Shown: positions 16,108-24,864 of the stretch, piece by piece
Position numbering within the stretch: the stretch's first letter is position 1
How the letters are laid out: every line of letters begins with the position of its first letter
Source of the DNA: GCA-001856825 sp049965815
Lineage (GTDB): Archaea; Thermoplasmatota; Thermoplasmata; Thermoplasmatales; GCA-001856825
Length of the DNA stretch: 57,061 nucleotides
Assembly (NCBI GenBank): GCA_049965815.1
Contig: JBMFVV010000009.1
Coordinates: 1 to 57,061, forward strand
Direction: 5' to 3'
Position numbers and translations under genes: made by a program
Notes under the pieces: model-generated
Told to the model about the DNA's origin: nothing
What the model saw: only the letters and a program-made list of their open reading frames with translations
Databases searched by the model: none

Positions 16108-16809
16108 TCATTTTGGGGCTGCTTGATCCAATAGAAATGAAGGGGAATTATCATCGGAATGAGCTTTCCTGAATTCTCCAGATTTGTTCCCTGGCCTCAG
16201 CCTGATAGTCCTTCCCATCTGAATGGGTATCCTCAATTCGCCATTTTGTCCTATCAGATATATGCTATCTTCTCCCTTCTCCAATCTGATAGGCATTCCA
16301 GGGGTTGAACCTGTATCGAGGAGTTTCTTCAGAAATGAGTGCTCCTCCAGCACCTGTCTTACAAGATAATATTTCCCTTCAGGAGCTTCGGAAGCTTTTA
16401 CCTCTACCATCTTCCGATCCGGTTCAATTGGATTTCCATGAGGGCAGTATTCAGGTGAACCTATCTTCCTGTAGAGATTTGACAGTAGTTTTTCTGGAAA
16501 ATCGTGCTCTAGATCCATTACTGAGTTGTGAACTTCGTCCCAGGAAACATCAAGAAAGGTATACGCAAAATGTTCAGTGATCCTGTGGGCTCTCACCATG
16601 TGCATTGCGTTGACATAACCCTCGTTGGTAAACCTCAATCCCTGCTTATTCACAGTCAGCTGCTTTTCCCTTTCAAGTCTGTGAATCCCTTCCCAAGCCG
16701 AAGGTAGGGAGATATTTAATCGCTCTGCAACCCCTTTTTCATTGGCGAAATCATAACTTTCATTTAATTCCCAAATAGCCAGTAGATAATCTTCGGCATT
16801 ATGTTTCAC
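16108..16809 (-). CDS. DtxR/MntR-family metal-dependent repressor with FeoA-like domain
   Basis: A 233-residue DtxR-family regulator that probably represses metal uptake when Mn2+ or Fe2+ is plentiful. Residues 1-60 form the winged helix (AEDYLLAIWEL, then the recognition region SLPSAWEGIHRLEREK). Residues 65-140 form the dimer and metal domain (HRITEHFAYTFLDVSWDEVH, with GSPEYCPHGNPI containing Cys and His ligands). The C-terminal part from about 150 resembles a FeoA/SH3-like domain. The start is GTG 16809. It heads an operon with the NRAMP transporter and is preceded by a palindrome that should be its own operator. Confidence 0.9.
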   Translation of the reverse strand: MKHNAEDYLLAIWELNESYDFANEKGVAERLNISLPSAWEGIHRLEREKQLTVNKQGLRFTNEGYVNAMHMVRAHRITEHFAYTFLDVSWDEVHNSVMDLEHDFPEKLLSNLYRKIGSPEYCPHGNPIEPDRKMVEVKASEAPEGKYYLVRQVLEEHSFLKKLLDTGSTPGMPIRLEKGEDSIYLIGQNGELRIPIQMGRTIRLRPGNKSGEFRKAHSDDNSPSFLLDQAAPK

Positions 16810-16814
16810 TTTAC

Positions 16815-16836
16815 TTAATTAGGGTGACCTAATTAA
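16815..16836 (-). promoter_or_regulatory. Palindromic operator of the DtxR/MntR-NRAMP operon
   Basis: Two perfect 9-bp arms, TTAATTAGG (16815-16823) and CCTAATTAA (16828-16836), flank a 4-bp centre. The core TTAGG-N4-CCTAA resembles the DtxR/IdeR-type consensus. The site ends 6 bp before the GTG start of the regulator and contains TTTAATTA-like sequence where TBP should bind. Repressor binding would therefore block transcription initiation, giving autoregulation of regulator and transporter. Confidence 0.8.
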
Positions 16837-16944
16837 AGATTGCTAAAGACCTGATTCAGCCCCACCATCCAGCCCAGATAAAATTTAATGATCTCACTCT
16901 AGAATCTACACAAATTATAATATTTCTTACAGGTTCATTATCAA

Positions 16945-17583
16945 ATGAAACCTTATGTGACGATAAATTTAGCCTGCTCCATTGACGGCAGGATAGCGTC
17001 CAGAGGCGGGGAGGCATTCAAATTCTCCAATCAACTAGACCTTACTAGGGTGCATAGAATGCGCTCGGAATCTGACATAATTTTGGTAGGGAAGAACACC
17101 ATAAACATGGACAATCCTAAACTGGTCGTTAACGAGAAATACTATGGATCTGACCATATACCAGATGCTGCCATAATGGATTCCAGATTGACAGTAAATT
17201 TTGAAGCGAGGGTATTCGCATACCCACGGAAAGTTGTCATTTTCAGTGGTAGTGAGGCAGAGGAAGAATCCATCCCTGAAAACCTCAGGTCAAAGATTGT
17301 GTTAAAAAAGAGCAGGACAGCACATCCTGATTCAGGCTTCGTCGTCAATGAACTCGGTAAGATGGGATATTCAAGGGTTATGATAGAAGGTGGAAAGTCG
17401 GTAATCACATCTTTTATTTCTGAAGGCAACTGGGATGAACTCTCAATATTTTACTCTCCAGTAATGATGGGAGAGGAAGGAATACCAATGTTCGGGACCT
17501 CCAGATACCCACTAAAGCTAGGCATACCAGAAATAACAAAGCTTGGGGATGGTTTTTTTGTTAAAATCAAAAAAGGATTATAA
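16945..17583 (+). CDS. 2,5-diamino-6-ribosylamino-pyrimidinone 5'-phosphate reductase
   Basis: This 212-residue protein matches the archaeal and fungal Rib7/ArfC reductase, which uses NADPH to reduce the ribosyl side chain early in riboflavin and F420 precursor synthesis. The RibD C-terminal (DHFR-like) fold is evident: ACSIDGRIASRGGE at the start, HRMRSESDIILVGKNTINMDNP near residues 36-57 and VMIEGGKSVITSF near 145. The three other riboflavin genes lie 18 kb away in an operon. Divergent from the metal regulator, it has an AT-rich TATA-like element about 30 nt upstream. Confidence 0.92.
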   Translation: MKPYVTINLACSIDGRIASRGGEAFKFSNQLDLTRVHRMRSESDIILVGKNTINMDNPKLVVNEKYYGSDHIPDAAIMDSRLTVNFEARVFAYPRKVVIFSGSEAEEESIPENLRSKIVLKKSRTAHPDSGFVVNELGKMGYSRVMIEGGKSVITSFISEGNWDELSIFYSPVMMGEEGIPMFGTSRYPLKLGIPEITKLGDGFFVKIKKGL

Positions 17584-17597
17584 TCATATACGATTCA

Positions 17598-18818
17598 TTG
17601 TACATGGATGGCAAAAAAAAGATCGAATGGGCAATGAATTGGATGCCAGTACTCGATACAATCAGGAAGGATTTCGTCTCAAGCAAACCCTTCAAAGGCA
17701 TGAATATATCAATGGCTCTCCACCTGGAAGCCAAGACCGCAGTGCTTGCTTACACTATGAAGCAGGGAGGAGCGAAGGTAAGCATAGCCGGGTGCAACCC
17801 ATTGAGCACAGATGATGAAGTTGCAAAATCACTGAAGGAAGACTACGGGTTGAATGTGTATGCGAAACGTGGACTCACCAAGGAAGAATACTACGAAAGT
17901 TTATCAAAAACGATTGATGCAGAACCTGACATAATAATAGACGATGGAGGGGATTTGACAGCACTCGTACATAATGATAAGAGGGTTTACAAGAACATTA
18001 AGGGGGGAAATGAAGAGACTACAACAGGGGTTGTTAGATTAAAAAATATGGAAAAAGCGGGTGCTCTAAAGTTCCCAATGTTTGACGTAAATGATGCGCT
18101 CATGAAGCACCTTTTCGACAATAGATACGGTACTGGACAGAGCACAATCGATGGAATTTTAACCGCGACCAACCTGGTCATTGCTGGGAAGAACGTAGTC
18201 GTAGGCGGGTATGGATGGTGCGGGAGAGGTATAGCAAACAAGATGAGGGGTCTCGGGGCAAATGTTACCGTAACAGAGATAGATCCATTCAAATCCATAG
18301 AAGCCCATATGGACGGATTCATAGTAAAACCGATGAAGGAGGCCATAGGTGATGCTGACTTTGTTATAACAGCGACAGGCGTGAAGGACATAGTTACTCC
18401 AGAGCTACTAAGGTACGCCAAAGATGGCATAATACTGGCAAACTCTGGCCACTTCAACAACGAGGTTGCAGTGGATGATATTGAAAAGGTGTTTGGCAAG
18501 GGGAAGGAAGTGAGAAAGAATGTTACTCAGTTTACCGTAGGCAAGAAGAAGGCTTACGTTCTTTCTGATGGCCGACTTGTCAATCTTGCATCCGGACAGG
18601 GACATCCCGCTGAAATAATGGATCTTTCATTCTCGATACAAGCACTCACAGCAAGGTTCATTGCTGACAGCCCACCAAAAAAACCTGGGGTATATCCTGT
18701 TCCACACGAAATTGACCTGAAGGTTGCAAATTCGTATTTACAGTCTTACGGGATAAGGATTGACAAACTGACGAAGGAACAATTAAGATATATCAATTCC
18801 TGGCAGGAGGGCACCTGA
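17598..18818 (+). CDS. ahcY: S-adenosylhomocysteine hydrolase
   Basis: This enzyme reversibly splits S-adenosylhomocysteine to adenosine and homocysteine and so removes the inhibitory product of methyl transfer. The 406-residue NAD-bound enzyme shows MSxALHLEAKTA near residues 36-48 (here MNISMALHLEAKTA), DDGGDLTALVH near 115, and the Rossmann motif VVGGYGWCGRGIA near 201. The C-terminal FGVYPVP-like segment reads KKPGVYPVPHEID. The start is TTG 17598 or ATG 17604. It follows the riboflavin reductase by 14 bp. Confidence 0.95.
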   Translation: MYMDGKKKIEWAMNWMPVLDTIRKDFVSSKPFKGMNISMALHLEAKTAVLAYTMKQGGAKVSIAGCNPLSTDDEVAKSLKEDYGLNVYAKRGLTKEEYYESLSKTIDAEPDIIIDDGGDLTALVHNDKRVYKNIKGGNEETTTGVVRLKNMEKAGALKFPMFDVNDALMKHLFDNRYGTGQSTIDGILTATNLVIAGKNVVVGGYGWCGRGIANKMRGLGANVTVTEIDPFKSIEAHMDGFIVKPMKEAIGDADFVITATGVKDIVTPELLRYAKDGIILANSGHFNNEVAVDDIEKVFGKGKEVRKNVTQFTVGKKKAYVLSDGRLVNLASGQGHPAEIMDLSFSIQALTARFIADSPPKKPGVYPVPHEIDLKVANSYLQSYGIRIDKLTKEQLRYINSWQEGT

Positions 18819-18879
18819 TTAATTTGAGTATCATTATTTTGCAAGCAAATCATAAATAATCAATATTGGATATGGCTGC

Positions 18880-19938
18880 GTGCCGTTTGAAAAACTGGCC
18901 GAGATGATACTTCCTAGGGAGGTCATCGGGGGACATGGTGCAATCGAAAAGATCGGCGAAGTGTTTAAAAAACTCACGATATCGCAGAAGAGTATAATAG
19001 TCACGGGTAAGAATACAGTTAAGCTGGCCGGAGACAGAGTCAAAGGGCTTCTCGAGGCTTCAGGCATAGATACTGAAGTGATAATCACCGACTATGCTAC
19101 CGAGGAGAACGTAGAGAAAGTAAAGGCACGCACGAAGGATTTCAACGCAAGCGTGATCATTGGCATTGGTGGAGGGACTAAAATAGACATCGCCAAGAAA
19201 AGTGCATTTGATCTCGGGCTGGATTTTATTTCAATACCGACTTCTGCAAGTCACGACGGAGTTGCAAGTCCCAGAGCAACAATTACAAAGAATGGACTGT
19301 CAACTTCAGTGGAAGCAACAATGCCTGCGGCAATCATTGCAGATACCGAGATAATAGTTACGGCACCATTCAGGTTTCTGGCTGCTGGTGCAGCAGATGT
19401 GCTTTCCAACCTGCCTGCCCTTATGGATTGGAGTTTAGGCCACAGACTGAAGGGGGAAAAAATTAGCAGCTCGGCTTATTCAATTTCCGAATTTGCTGCA
19501 AAGGAGATCATCAATAATGCATCGCAAATCAAGCCTCACGTGGAAGAAAGTGTTTGGCTTGTGATCAAGCAAATAGTATTCTCAGGGATAGCTATGAGCA
19601 TTGCTGGAAGTTCCAGACCTGCTTCTGGTTCTGAACATATGTTTGCTCATGCAGTCGACACCATAAAGAAGGGGAATGGGTTGCACGGAGAATTGTGCGG
19701 TATAGGCTCAATCATTGCAATGTACCTGCACGGTGCTGATTGGAAGACTATCAAGAACACACTCCAAACTATAGGGGCTCCAACTACCCTAGATCAGGTT
19801 TCACTCACGGAGGAAGATGCAATACAAGCACTCATGATGGCACATAAGACTAGGCCTGACAGATACACAATATTGGGAGAAAGCGGTCTCAGCGAAAGTG
19901 CTGCAATGGAAGCACTGCGCATTACGGGAGTTTCTTAG
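18880..19938 (+). CDS. egsA: sn-Glycerol-1-phosphate dehydrogenase
   Basis: EgsA reduces dihydroxyacetone phosphate to sn-glycerol-1-phosphate, the backbone with the stereochemistry specific to archaeal membrane lipids. The 352-residue protein has the Rossmann IGIGGGTKIDIAKK segment near residue 94, the SIPTSASHDGVASPRA stretch near 120-135, and zinc-ligand regions GSEHMFAHAVD and GNGLHGELCGIG. It starts at GTG 18880 and its stop directly abuts the UPF0179 ATG, so the two are probably cotranscribed. Confidence 0.95.
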   Translation: MPFEKLAEMILPREVIGGHGAIEKIGEVFKKLTISQKSIIVTGKNTVKLAGDRVKGLLEASGIDTEVIITDYATEENVEKVKARTKDFNASVIIGIGGGTKIDIAKKSAFDLGLDFISIPTSASHDGVASPRATITKNGLSTSVEATMPAAIIADTEIIVTAPFRFLAAGAADVLSNLPALMDWSLGHRLKGEKISSSAYSISEFAAKEIINNASQIKPHVEESVWLVIKQIVFSGIAMSIAGSSRPASGSEHMFAHAVDTIKKGNGLHGELCGIGSIIAMYLHGADWKTIKNTLQTIGAPTTLDQVSLTEEDAIQALMMAHKTRPDRYTILGESGLSESAAMEALRITGVS

Positions 19939-20361
19939 ATGGTCATAACACTGGTTCCAAAGAACATCGCCAAGGAGGGATCGGTATTCCAGTATTTTGG
20001 TCCCGCTCCGGAATGCAACGTCTGCAACCTCAAGAACGTATGCCATAATCTTACGCCCGGTTCATACTATAAAGTTGTAAAATTCAGGGAGAAGGAGCAT
20101 AAATGCTTCATCCACGAGGGTGACAGGGTGTATACTGTTGAAGTTGCGGAAGTGAGCAGAAGCATTATGATACCGCTGAAGATAGCAAAAGAGGGAGCAA
20201 AGGTAACTTACAAGAGACCCGACTGTGACGATTACGAATGCAAGCTCGCAGACATTTGTATACTGAGTTACATGAAGGACAAGTCAAAGATCAAGGTCAA
20301 TGAGGTACTTGAAAACAAATGCCCCAGGGGCTTTGGCCTAGTTGAAGCTAAGATAGAATGA
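19939..20361 (+). CDS. UPF0179 cysteine-rich protein
   Basis: A 140-residue conserved archaeal protein of unknown function. Cysteine pairs CNVCNLKNVC near residues 29-38, a C-x-H unit in KCFIHEGDRV, and CDDYECKLADIC near 95-106 with a later CPRG suggest zinc or iron-sulfur binding. The spacing is the recognisable UPF0179 pattern. It begins at the first base after egsA and overlaps the YchF-like gene by 4 bp, so it is in a tight operon. Its function is not known. Confidence 0.88.
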   Translation: MVITLVPKNIAKEGSVFQYFGPAPECNVCNLKNVCHNLTPGSYYKVVKFREKEHKCFIHEGDRVYTVEVAEVSRSIMIPLKIAKEGAKVTYKRPDCDDYECKLADICILSYMKDKSKIKVNEVLENKCPRGFGLVEAKIE

Positions 20362-21545
20362 GCATATTGATTGGAATTGTTGGAAAGCCAAATGTTGGCA
20401 AGAGCACGTTCTTCTCTGCTCTTACGGAAAATCCGGTCGAGATAGCTGATTACCCATTCACAACGATAGAATCAAACAAGGGTGTGACGTATATAAGGGC
20501 AAAATGCCCTGAGACCGATATCGGAAAGAAATGTAACCCTAAACTTGGCAAGTGCGTAAATGGAATCAGACTGGTTCCTGTTGAACTGATAGATGTTGCA
20601 GGATTGGTACCAGGTGCCCACGAAGGAAAGGGACTGGGAAATAAGTTCCTTGATGACCTCAGGCGGGCAGACGGTTTCATACAGATTGTTGATTCAACTG
20701 GGTCCTTGGATCAAAATGGGAACAACATTGGAAGAGGCAAGGCAGATCCATTGAGTGACGCAGAATTTGTCCAGAATGAAATAGGTTTATGGCTGGCTGG
20801 CATCATATCCGACGGACTGATCAGGAATCTCAGGAAATTGGAGAGCGAGGGGGGCAAACTTGATACGATCATATCGGAGAAGGTTTCTGGGCTTGGTATC
20901 GATCCAAAGGAAGTATCCGCTGCGATTAGAAATGCCGGAATCCCAAGCAATCTCAAGGAATGGGATGACCAGGTCACCCTGAGACTTGCGAAGGAAATCA
21001 TAAGGATATCTAAACCTGGGATAATAGTTGCAACCAAGGCCGACAAGATTGAACAGTCTGAGGCATCAAAACTGAGAGAGAGAGGAGCTCACGTTGTATC
21101 AGGAGACTATGAGCTTGTCCTCAGGAGGGCGGCTAAAGCAGGATTGATAGACTATTTTCCTGGAAATAAGTCTTTCAGGATCATAGACGAGGGAAAGTTG
21201 AGCGTTGCCCAGAAGGAGGCACTGAAGAAGGTCAGTGACTTCCTGAAGATCAACAATGGAACACAGACCCAGGAAGCATTAGAATACCTTGTTTATGATG
21301 TTCTAAAGATGATTGTTGTTTATCCAGTGGAAGATGAAAACCACTGGACTGACAAGAACGGGAACGTTCTCCCAGACGCAATTCTCATGAGACAAGGATC
21401 GACCGCAATTGATCTGGCTTTCAAGGTCCATTCTGATCTCGGGGAGAGATTCATCAGGGCAGTGAATGGAAGGACGAAGAGGATTCTGGGAAAAGAATAC
21501 CTGTTGCAAGACGGGGACGTAATTAAGATTGTCGCTGCCCACTGA
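20358..21545 (+). CDS. YchF/OBG-family GTP-binding protein with TGS domain
   Basis: A 395-residue TRAFAC-class NTPase of the YchF-like archaeal group, proposed to act in translation. Walker A GKPNVGKS is at residues 9-16, switch elements include YPFTTIESNKG, DVAGLVPGAHEGKGLG is the G3 region near 79-94, and TKAD (G4) lies near 227. The C-terminal 75 residues are a TGS domain (MRQGSTAIDLAFKVHSDLGE). A cysteine-rich insertion, RAKCPETDIGKKCNPKLGKC, lies near residues 48-67. The 3' end overlaps the convergent ksgA by 23 bp. Confidence 0.93.
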   Translation: MSILIGIVGKPNVGKSTFFSALTENPVEIADYPFTTIESNKGVTYIRAKCPETDIGKKCNPKLGKCVNGIRLVPVELIDVAGLVPGAHEGKGLGNKFLDDLRRADGFIQIVDSTGSLDQNGNNIGRGKADPLSDAEFVQNEIGLWLAGIISDGLIRNLRKLESEGGKLDTIISEKVSGLGIDPKEVSAAIRNAGIPSNLKEWDDQVTLRLAKEIIRISKPGIIVATKADKIEQSEASKLRERGAHVVSGDYELVLRRAAKAGLIDYFPGNKSFRIIDEGKLSVAQKEALKKVSDFLKINNGTQTQEALEYLVYDVLKMIVVYPVEDENHWTDKNGNVLPDAILMRQGSTAIDLAFKVHSDLGERFIRAVNGRTKRILGKEYLLQDGDVIKIVAAH

Positions 21546-22224
21546 ATTTACTGAAAATTTCCAGTAGTTCTAAAGTAGATAACTCTTCCGGTCTGTTATC
21601 GCCGTAAACATCTGAATCCACTATGTTTCTGATTTTCTTCCTTCTTTGCGAGAACAGCAATTTCAGGAAATCGTCGAAACCAGGTGGTATGTCTTCATTT
21701 TTCTTCTCCAGTCTGAGGACGGTGCTGTAAACTTCCGGAGATGGAGTGAACTTCGATGGAGGAATGTCAAATTTCCTTTCGATCCTGAACTTCATTTGCA
21801 TCATTATGGAGAGCCTGGAATATTCCCTTGTCCTTGGAAGCGCAGTTATCCTGTCAGCCACTTCTTTCTGAATTGTCACTACACCCTCATCGAATCGACT
21901 ATTCCATAATTTTTCCAGTAGAGGAGAAGAGATTGAATATGGCATATTTGACACAAATACGTCAAACGACGGCCATTCGACCTTCAGGGCATCGCCACAA
22001 ATTATTGTGGCATCTGGGAAGGAAATCAGCAACCGTTCAACGAAGCCCTTCTCTCTTTCAATTATGGTCAGCGATCTGTAGTTCCTTAGGAATCTTGTGA
22101 GTTGGCCCAATCCCGCACCCACCTCCAGAACATTTTTCCCGTCAACGTTGACAAAAGAGACTATATTCTCGGCAATCCTAGGATCATTGAGGAAATTTAT
22201 TCCTGCACTTCTGTTATTGCGCAT
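21523..22224 (-). CDS. ksgA: 16S rRNA dimethyladenosine transferase
   Basis: KsgA/Dim1 dimethylates two adjacent adenosines in the small-subunit rRNA late in assembly. The 233-residue protein has SAM-binding motif I as VLEVGAGLGQLTRFL near residues 34-48 and motif IV as SNMPYSISSPL near 92-102 (NMPY in place of the usual NLPY). A short C-terminal helical domain follows. It is the last gene of the minus-strand superoperon and starts 3 bp after the DUF655 stop. Confidence 0.93.
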   Translation of the reverse strand: MRNNRSAGINFLNDPRIAENIVSFVNVDGKNVLEVGAGLGQLTRFLRNYRSLTIIEREKGFVERLLISFPDATIICGDALKVEWPSFDVFVSNMPYSISSPLLEKLWNSRFDEGVVTIQKEVADRITALPRTREYSRLSIMMQMKFRIERKFDIPPSKFTPSPEVYSTVLRLEKKNEDIPPGFDDFLKLLFSQRRKKIRNIVDSDVYGDNRPEELSTLELLEIFSKFSGQRQS

Positions 22225-22227
22225 CGC

Positions 22228-22776
22228 CTATCCGGAAACGAACAGTCTATGCCTCTCGTCCTTGTTCTTGAGTTCCCTGATAATCCGTTCTGTGATCATT
22301 TTCTCCGGATCCCTGAGGCCCTTTACTCTAGCTTTCAGGTCCTGGAAGTTCTTGAATGGCCCCTTCTTCCTCTCATCTAGTATCTCCCACATCAGATTTC
22401 TCCCTACCCCATATAGGAGATCAAGCTGGTGGAGCCTTGCCGTTACAGGCTGCGCATTGTTGAAAAAATTAACGAATCTCTGCTCGTTGTTTTCTACTAT
22501 CTGCCGCAATACAAATTCAATCTCATTCTGGGCGCCTGGTGTCAGTTCTTCGAATGATATTCTTCTCCTTACGCTTCCTATCTTATCCCTCTTCTCTAAG
22601 TCTTTGCCAATGTACACCCTATCTCCTATGGCCATTACTACTCCCTGCTTTGGTATAAGTTCGAAGAGTTTCAATTCCTCTTCTCCTATTGCGAGTGAAA
22701 GTGGCACTCTCTTGAATGCTTTTTCCTCCATCCTTCCTTGTGGTAGAATGTCGAGAACGTACGCATACTCTTCCAA
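22228..22776 (-). CDS. DUF655 putative nucleic-acid-binding protein
   Basis: A conserved archaeal protein of about 182 residues matching DUF655, with a helix-hairpin-helix-like C-terminal half (LDLLYGVGRNLMWEILDERK) and an OB-like N-terminal half. Its fixed place between RpoF and KsgA in archaeal genomes suggests a translation or RNA role. The frame is open from GTG 22785, but that GTG lies inside a GGTGA ribosome-binding site, so I place the start at TTG 22776 (EEYAYVLDILP), five bases downstream of GGTGA. Confidence 0.85.
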   Translation of the reverse strand: MEEYAYVLDILPQGRMEEKAFKRVPLSLAIGEEELKLFELIPKQGVVMAIGDRVYIGKDLEKRDKIGSVRRRISFEELTPGAQNEIEFVLRQIVENNEQRFVNFFNNAQPVTARLHQLDLLYGVGRNLMWEILDERKKGPFKNFQDLKARVKGLRDPEKMITERIIRELKNKDERHRLFVSG

Positions 22777-22781
22777 AGAAA

Positions 22782-23096
22782 TCACCTGCTCTTGTGGAGA
22801 GTTTCGATGATCTTGTTTCCCAGTTCCTGGTCCAGGTTTTGAACGTGGGGGTACAGAACAGACCTTAGTTCATCTATGTTTGCTGGCATAATGTCTATGA
22901 CCTTTACTGCAAGCATCTCTTCCAGTCCTAATGAAACGAGGTCCTTCTGAAGCTTTGCAGCCTTGTCCTCTGAAACTTTGGAAAATTTACTGAGGTGTTT
23001 GAGTGCAGATGCCTGGACATCAGTGAACTCTCTTTCTTTTGATGCATTTGAGAGCAGTTCCTTTGCCTTGGCCAGAGGGATGTATTTAATTTTCAT
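22782..23096 (-). CDS. rpoF: DNA-directed RNA polymerase subunit F (Rpo4)
   Basis: RpoF is the archaeal Rpb4 homologue that, with RpoE, forms the polymerase stalk and helps promoter melting and RNA binding. The 104-residue protein is all helical, with the HRDC-like core TDVQASALKHLSKFSKVSEDK and a C-terminal NLDQELGNKIIETLHKSR. It lies between L21e (9 bp upstream) and DUF655 in the superoperon. Its partner RpoE is not in the window. Confidence 0.92.
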   Translation of the reverse strand: MKIKYIPLAKAKELLSNASKEREFTDVQASALKHLSKFSKVSEDKAAKLQKDLVSLGLEEMLAVKVIDIMPANIDELRSVLYPHVQNLDQELGNKIIETLHKSR

Positions 23097-23105
23097 TCCC
23101 CTGAT

Positions 23106-23396
23106 TCACGCCCTTCTTAAATGTATAGGATAAGCTACGACCGTCTTGGGTTTCCCCTGGTCGCTTATCTTTACGACGTATGCATCTCCCTTCTGCCCCT
23201 CTACGATCCCAGTCATTCCTTGAAATCTCTTGAAAGGCATACCCTTGTGAAAAGATGGTTCTATATCGATGGCTACACTGTCTCCTACCTCGAACGTCTT
23301 AACTATTCTGTTTACGGTAATAGGTCCCCTCTCGTTTAACCTCTTCCTCATCTTGTATCTAGTCTTAGATCTGGGACCGTGAGACATTTTTCCCAT
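23106..23396 (-). CDS. rpl21e: Large ribosomal subunit protein L21e
   Basis: This 96-residue protein is the archaeal and eukaryotic L21e, an SH3-like rRNA-binding protein. The start, MGKMSHGPRSKTRYKMRK, and the VGDSVAIDIEPSFHKGMPFKRFQGMTGIV core are typical. GGAGAT lies six bases before the ATG. It is followed by rpoF and preceded by pus10, as in other archaeal superoperons. Confidence 0.95.
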   Translation of the reverse strand: MGKMSHGPRSKTRYKMRKRLNERGPITVNRIVKTFEVGDSVAIDIEPSFHKGMPFKRFQGMTGIVEGQKGDAYVVKISDQGKPKTVVAYPIHLRRA

Positions 23397-23407
23397 TTTT
23401 CCATCTC

Positions 23408-24478
23408 CTATTTGACTTCGAGCACATTAAGATAATCTATTTTAACGTTTATGTCCAATTCGTCCTTGAGGTTTGGAACAGTACGCCCATCGTCTCCAGT
23501 GATGAATTCCTTGATGTACGTACCAGCTTCTGCCTTTATGATAAGTACTAGGTGGCCTTCATTGTACTGCTTGACTTCAATGGACCTGATTGTTCGCTCC
23601 CTCATCTTGTCCTTCCTTATGTTCAGCACCCTCCTAGGGGTCTTCTGATTGATCTTGAAATCCGTGTACTTCTTCAGAATCTCATCTATTCCTTCTATTA
23701 CCTTTCCATCTATGATTAGCCCGACCTCATAGGTCTTATCTGACCTTAGGTTCTTCATACCATCTATCTCAACAGAACTTGCAGGTGATAAGTCAATTAC
23801 TTCGACTCCACCGTCTGAAAAATTCAGTACTTCCTCCGAAAGAACGGCTGGGTCGAATGTACGCTTACGTGGGTTCTTGACCTCTACGTAGAATGGCCTT
23901 CCGTTGCCGAGCATCAATGCATCCACATCTTCCCGACCGGACGCAAAGAAGTTATAATCCCTGCCGTTGAATAAGCGGCATACCGTTAGGCCTATGTACT
24001 CAGAAATTGACTTCTCCCCTTCCTTCCCCTTCCCTGGCTTTATCCAGGGGGACTGGGGGATACCCCTCCTTTTCTTAAGATACCTTCCTTTCAGATACAT
24101 TGGCCTTATCCATATCGAGTAATCCATGTTTTCCTGATTCACGGTGAAAACCATATCAGGCTTAGAGAAGTCAGCCCTGTAGGGAAGTTCAGCTTCTATT
24201 TTTGAACCGAGAGCAACCTGAAAGTCGTCCTTATAACTCCTGAATTTTACTCCCGTCTTCTCTGCAAGTTCTATTTCCTTCCTCAGACTTTCCTTTGGAG
24301 TTCTCAAGCCTATAAGGAACGTAGAGAAATCGTACTTTTTGGCTTCGCCTGCAAACATTTCAAAATAGTCTTCAACGTGATCTAGAATATTTCCGCATAA
24401 TTCACAGCTACCTTCTCCAGACGACTCCAAGCTGTCAGTGTAGGATAGCCTTTCTTTGCATTTTGAGCAAAGGTACAT
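23408..24478 (-). CDS. pus10: tRNA pseudouridine synthase Pus10
   Basis: Archaeal Pus10 makes pseudouridine 54 and 55 in the tRNA T loop. The 356-residue protein has an N-terminal zinc-ribbon (CSKC at residues 4-7 and CELC at 27-30), a THUMP-related middle, and the catalytic domain with GREDVDALMLGNGRPFYVE near residue 181-199, where the first Asp of VDALM is the expected nucleophile. The C-terminal EAGTYIKEFITGDDGRT segment is also conserved. It overlaps no neighbour and starts one base before rpoP ends. Confidence 0.93.
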   Translation of the reverse strand: MYLCSKCKERLSYTDSLESSGEGSCELCGNILDHVEDYFEMFAGEAKKYDFSTFLIGLRTPKESLRKEIELAEKTGVKFRSYKDDFQVALGSKIEAELPYRADFSKPDMVFTVNQENMDYSIWIRPMYLKGRYLKKRRGIPQSPWIKPGKGKEGEKSISEYIGLTVCRLFNGRDYNFFASGREDVDALMLGNGRPFYVEVKNPRKRTFDPAVLSEEVLNFSDGGVEVIDLSPASSVEIDGMKNLRSDKTYEVGLIIDGKVIEGIDEILKKYTDFKINQKTPRRVLNIRKDKMRERTIRSIEVKQYNEGHLVLIIKAEAGTYIKEFITGDDGRTVPNLKDELDINVKIDYLNVLEVK

Positions 24479-24610
24479 CTACTTGACTTCTACTGTTTTT
24501 ACAACATTCCCGGGAATCCTGACGAAAACCTTGGATCCGCACTCACACTCGAACTGTGTAGTATCTCCTTCGTCTTTCAGTTCCCTTCCACACCTTATGC
24601 ACTTAAACAT
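24479..24610 (-). CDS. rpoP: DNA-directed RNA polymerase subunit P (Rpo12)
   Basis: RpoP is the small zinc-ribbon subunit of archaeal RNA polymerase. The 43-residue protein has CIRC at residues 4-7 and CEC at about 22-24, then a basic tail ending KTVEVK. Only the short frame from ATG 24610 is the true gene; a longer open frame upstream (to 24808) lies across L37Ae and should be ignored. It overlaps the L37Ae stop by 8 bp, so it is translationally coupled. Confidence 0.93.
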   Translation of the reverse strand: MFKCIRCGRELKDEGDTTQFECECGSKVFVRIPGNVVKTVEVK

Positions 24611-24860
24611 TTTCCAGGTCCACCTTCTTAAATTCTGTATTAAGTTCCGGAGAATATGCATCACCAACAAACTCGAAGCCACACTTTCTGCACTCCCAAA
24701 TACCCGGGTGTATCCTCTTGACTGATGTGTGATGACATCTGGGGCATATGTAGGTGGTTTTCCTGAGATTTTCCATCTCCAGCCACCTCTTCTTGACAGT
24801 GGAACCATACCTGGCGCCGAATCTGCCAGAACTTCCTACCTTTCTTGTCTTCTTGGTCAT
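24603..24860 (-). CDS. rpl37ae: Large ribosomal subunit protein L37Ae
   Basis: A zinc-ribbon ribosomal protein of 85 residues. The start, TKKTRKVGSSGRFGARYGST, and the zinc finger CPRCHHTSVKRIHPGIWECRKCG (two CxxC pairs 18 residues apart) are the L37Ae signature. It sits between rrp42 (4 bp upstream) and rpoP in the superoperon order found across archaea. Confidence 0.95.
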   Translation of the reverse strand: MTKKTRKVGSSGRFGARYGSTVKKRWLEMENLRKTTYICPRCHHTSVKRIHPGIWECRKCGFEFVGDAYSPELNTEFKKVDLENV

Positions 24861-24864
24861 GGAC

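Noticed and set aside
24479..24808. A 109-codon minus-strand frame covering rpoP and the L37Ae gene
   Set aside because: Only its last 43 codons carry the RpoP zinc ribbon. The upstream part is the L37Ae gene read in another frame, so the gene is the short form at 24479-24610.
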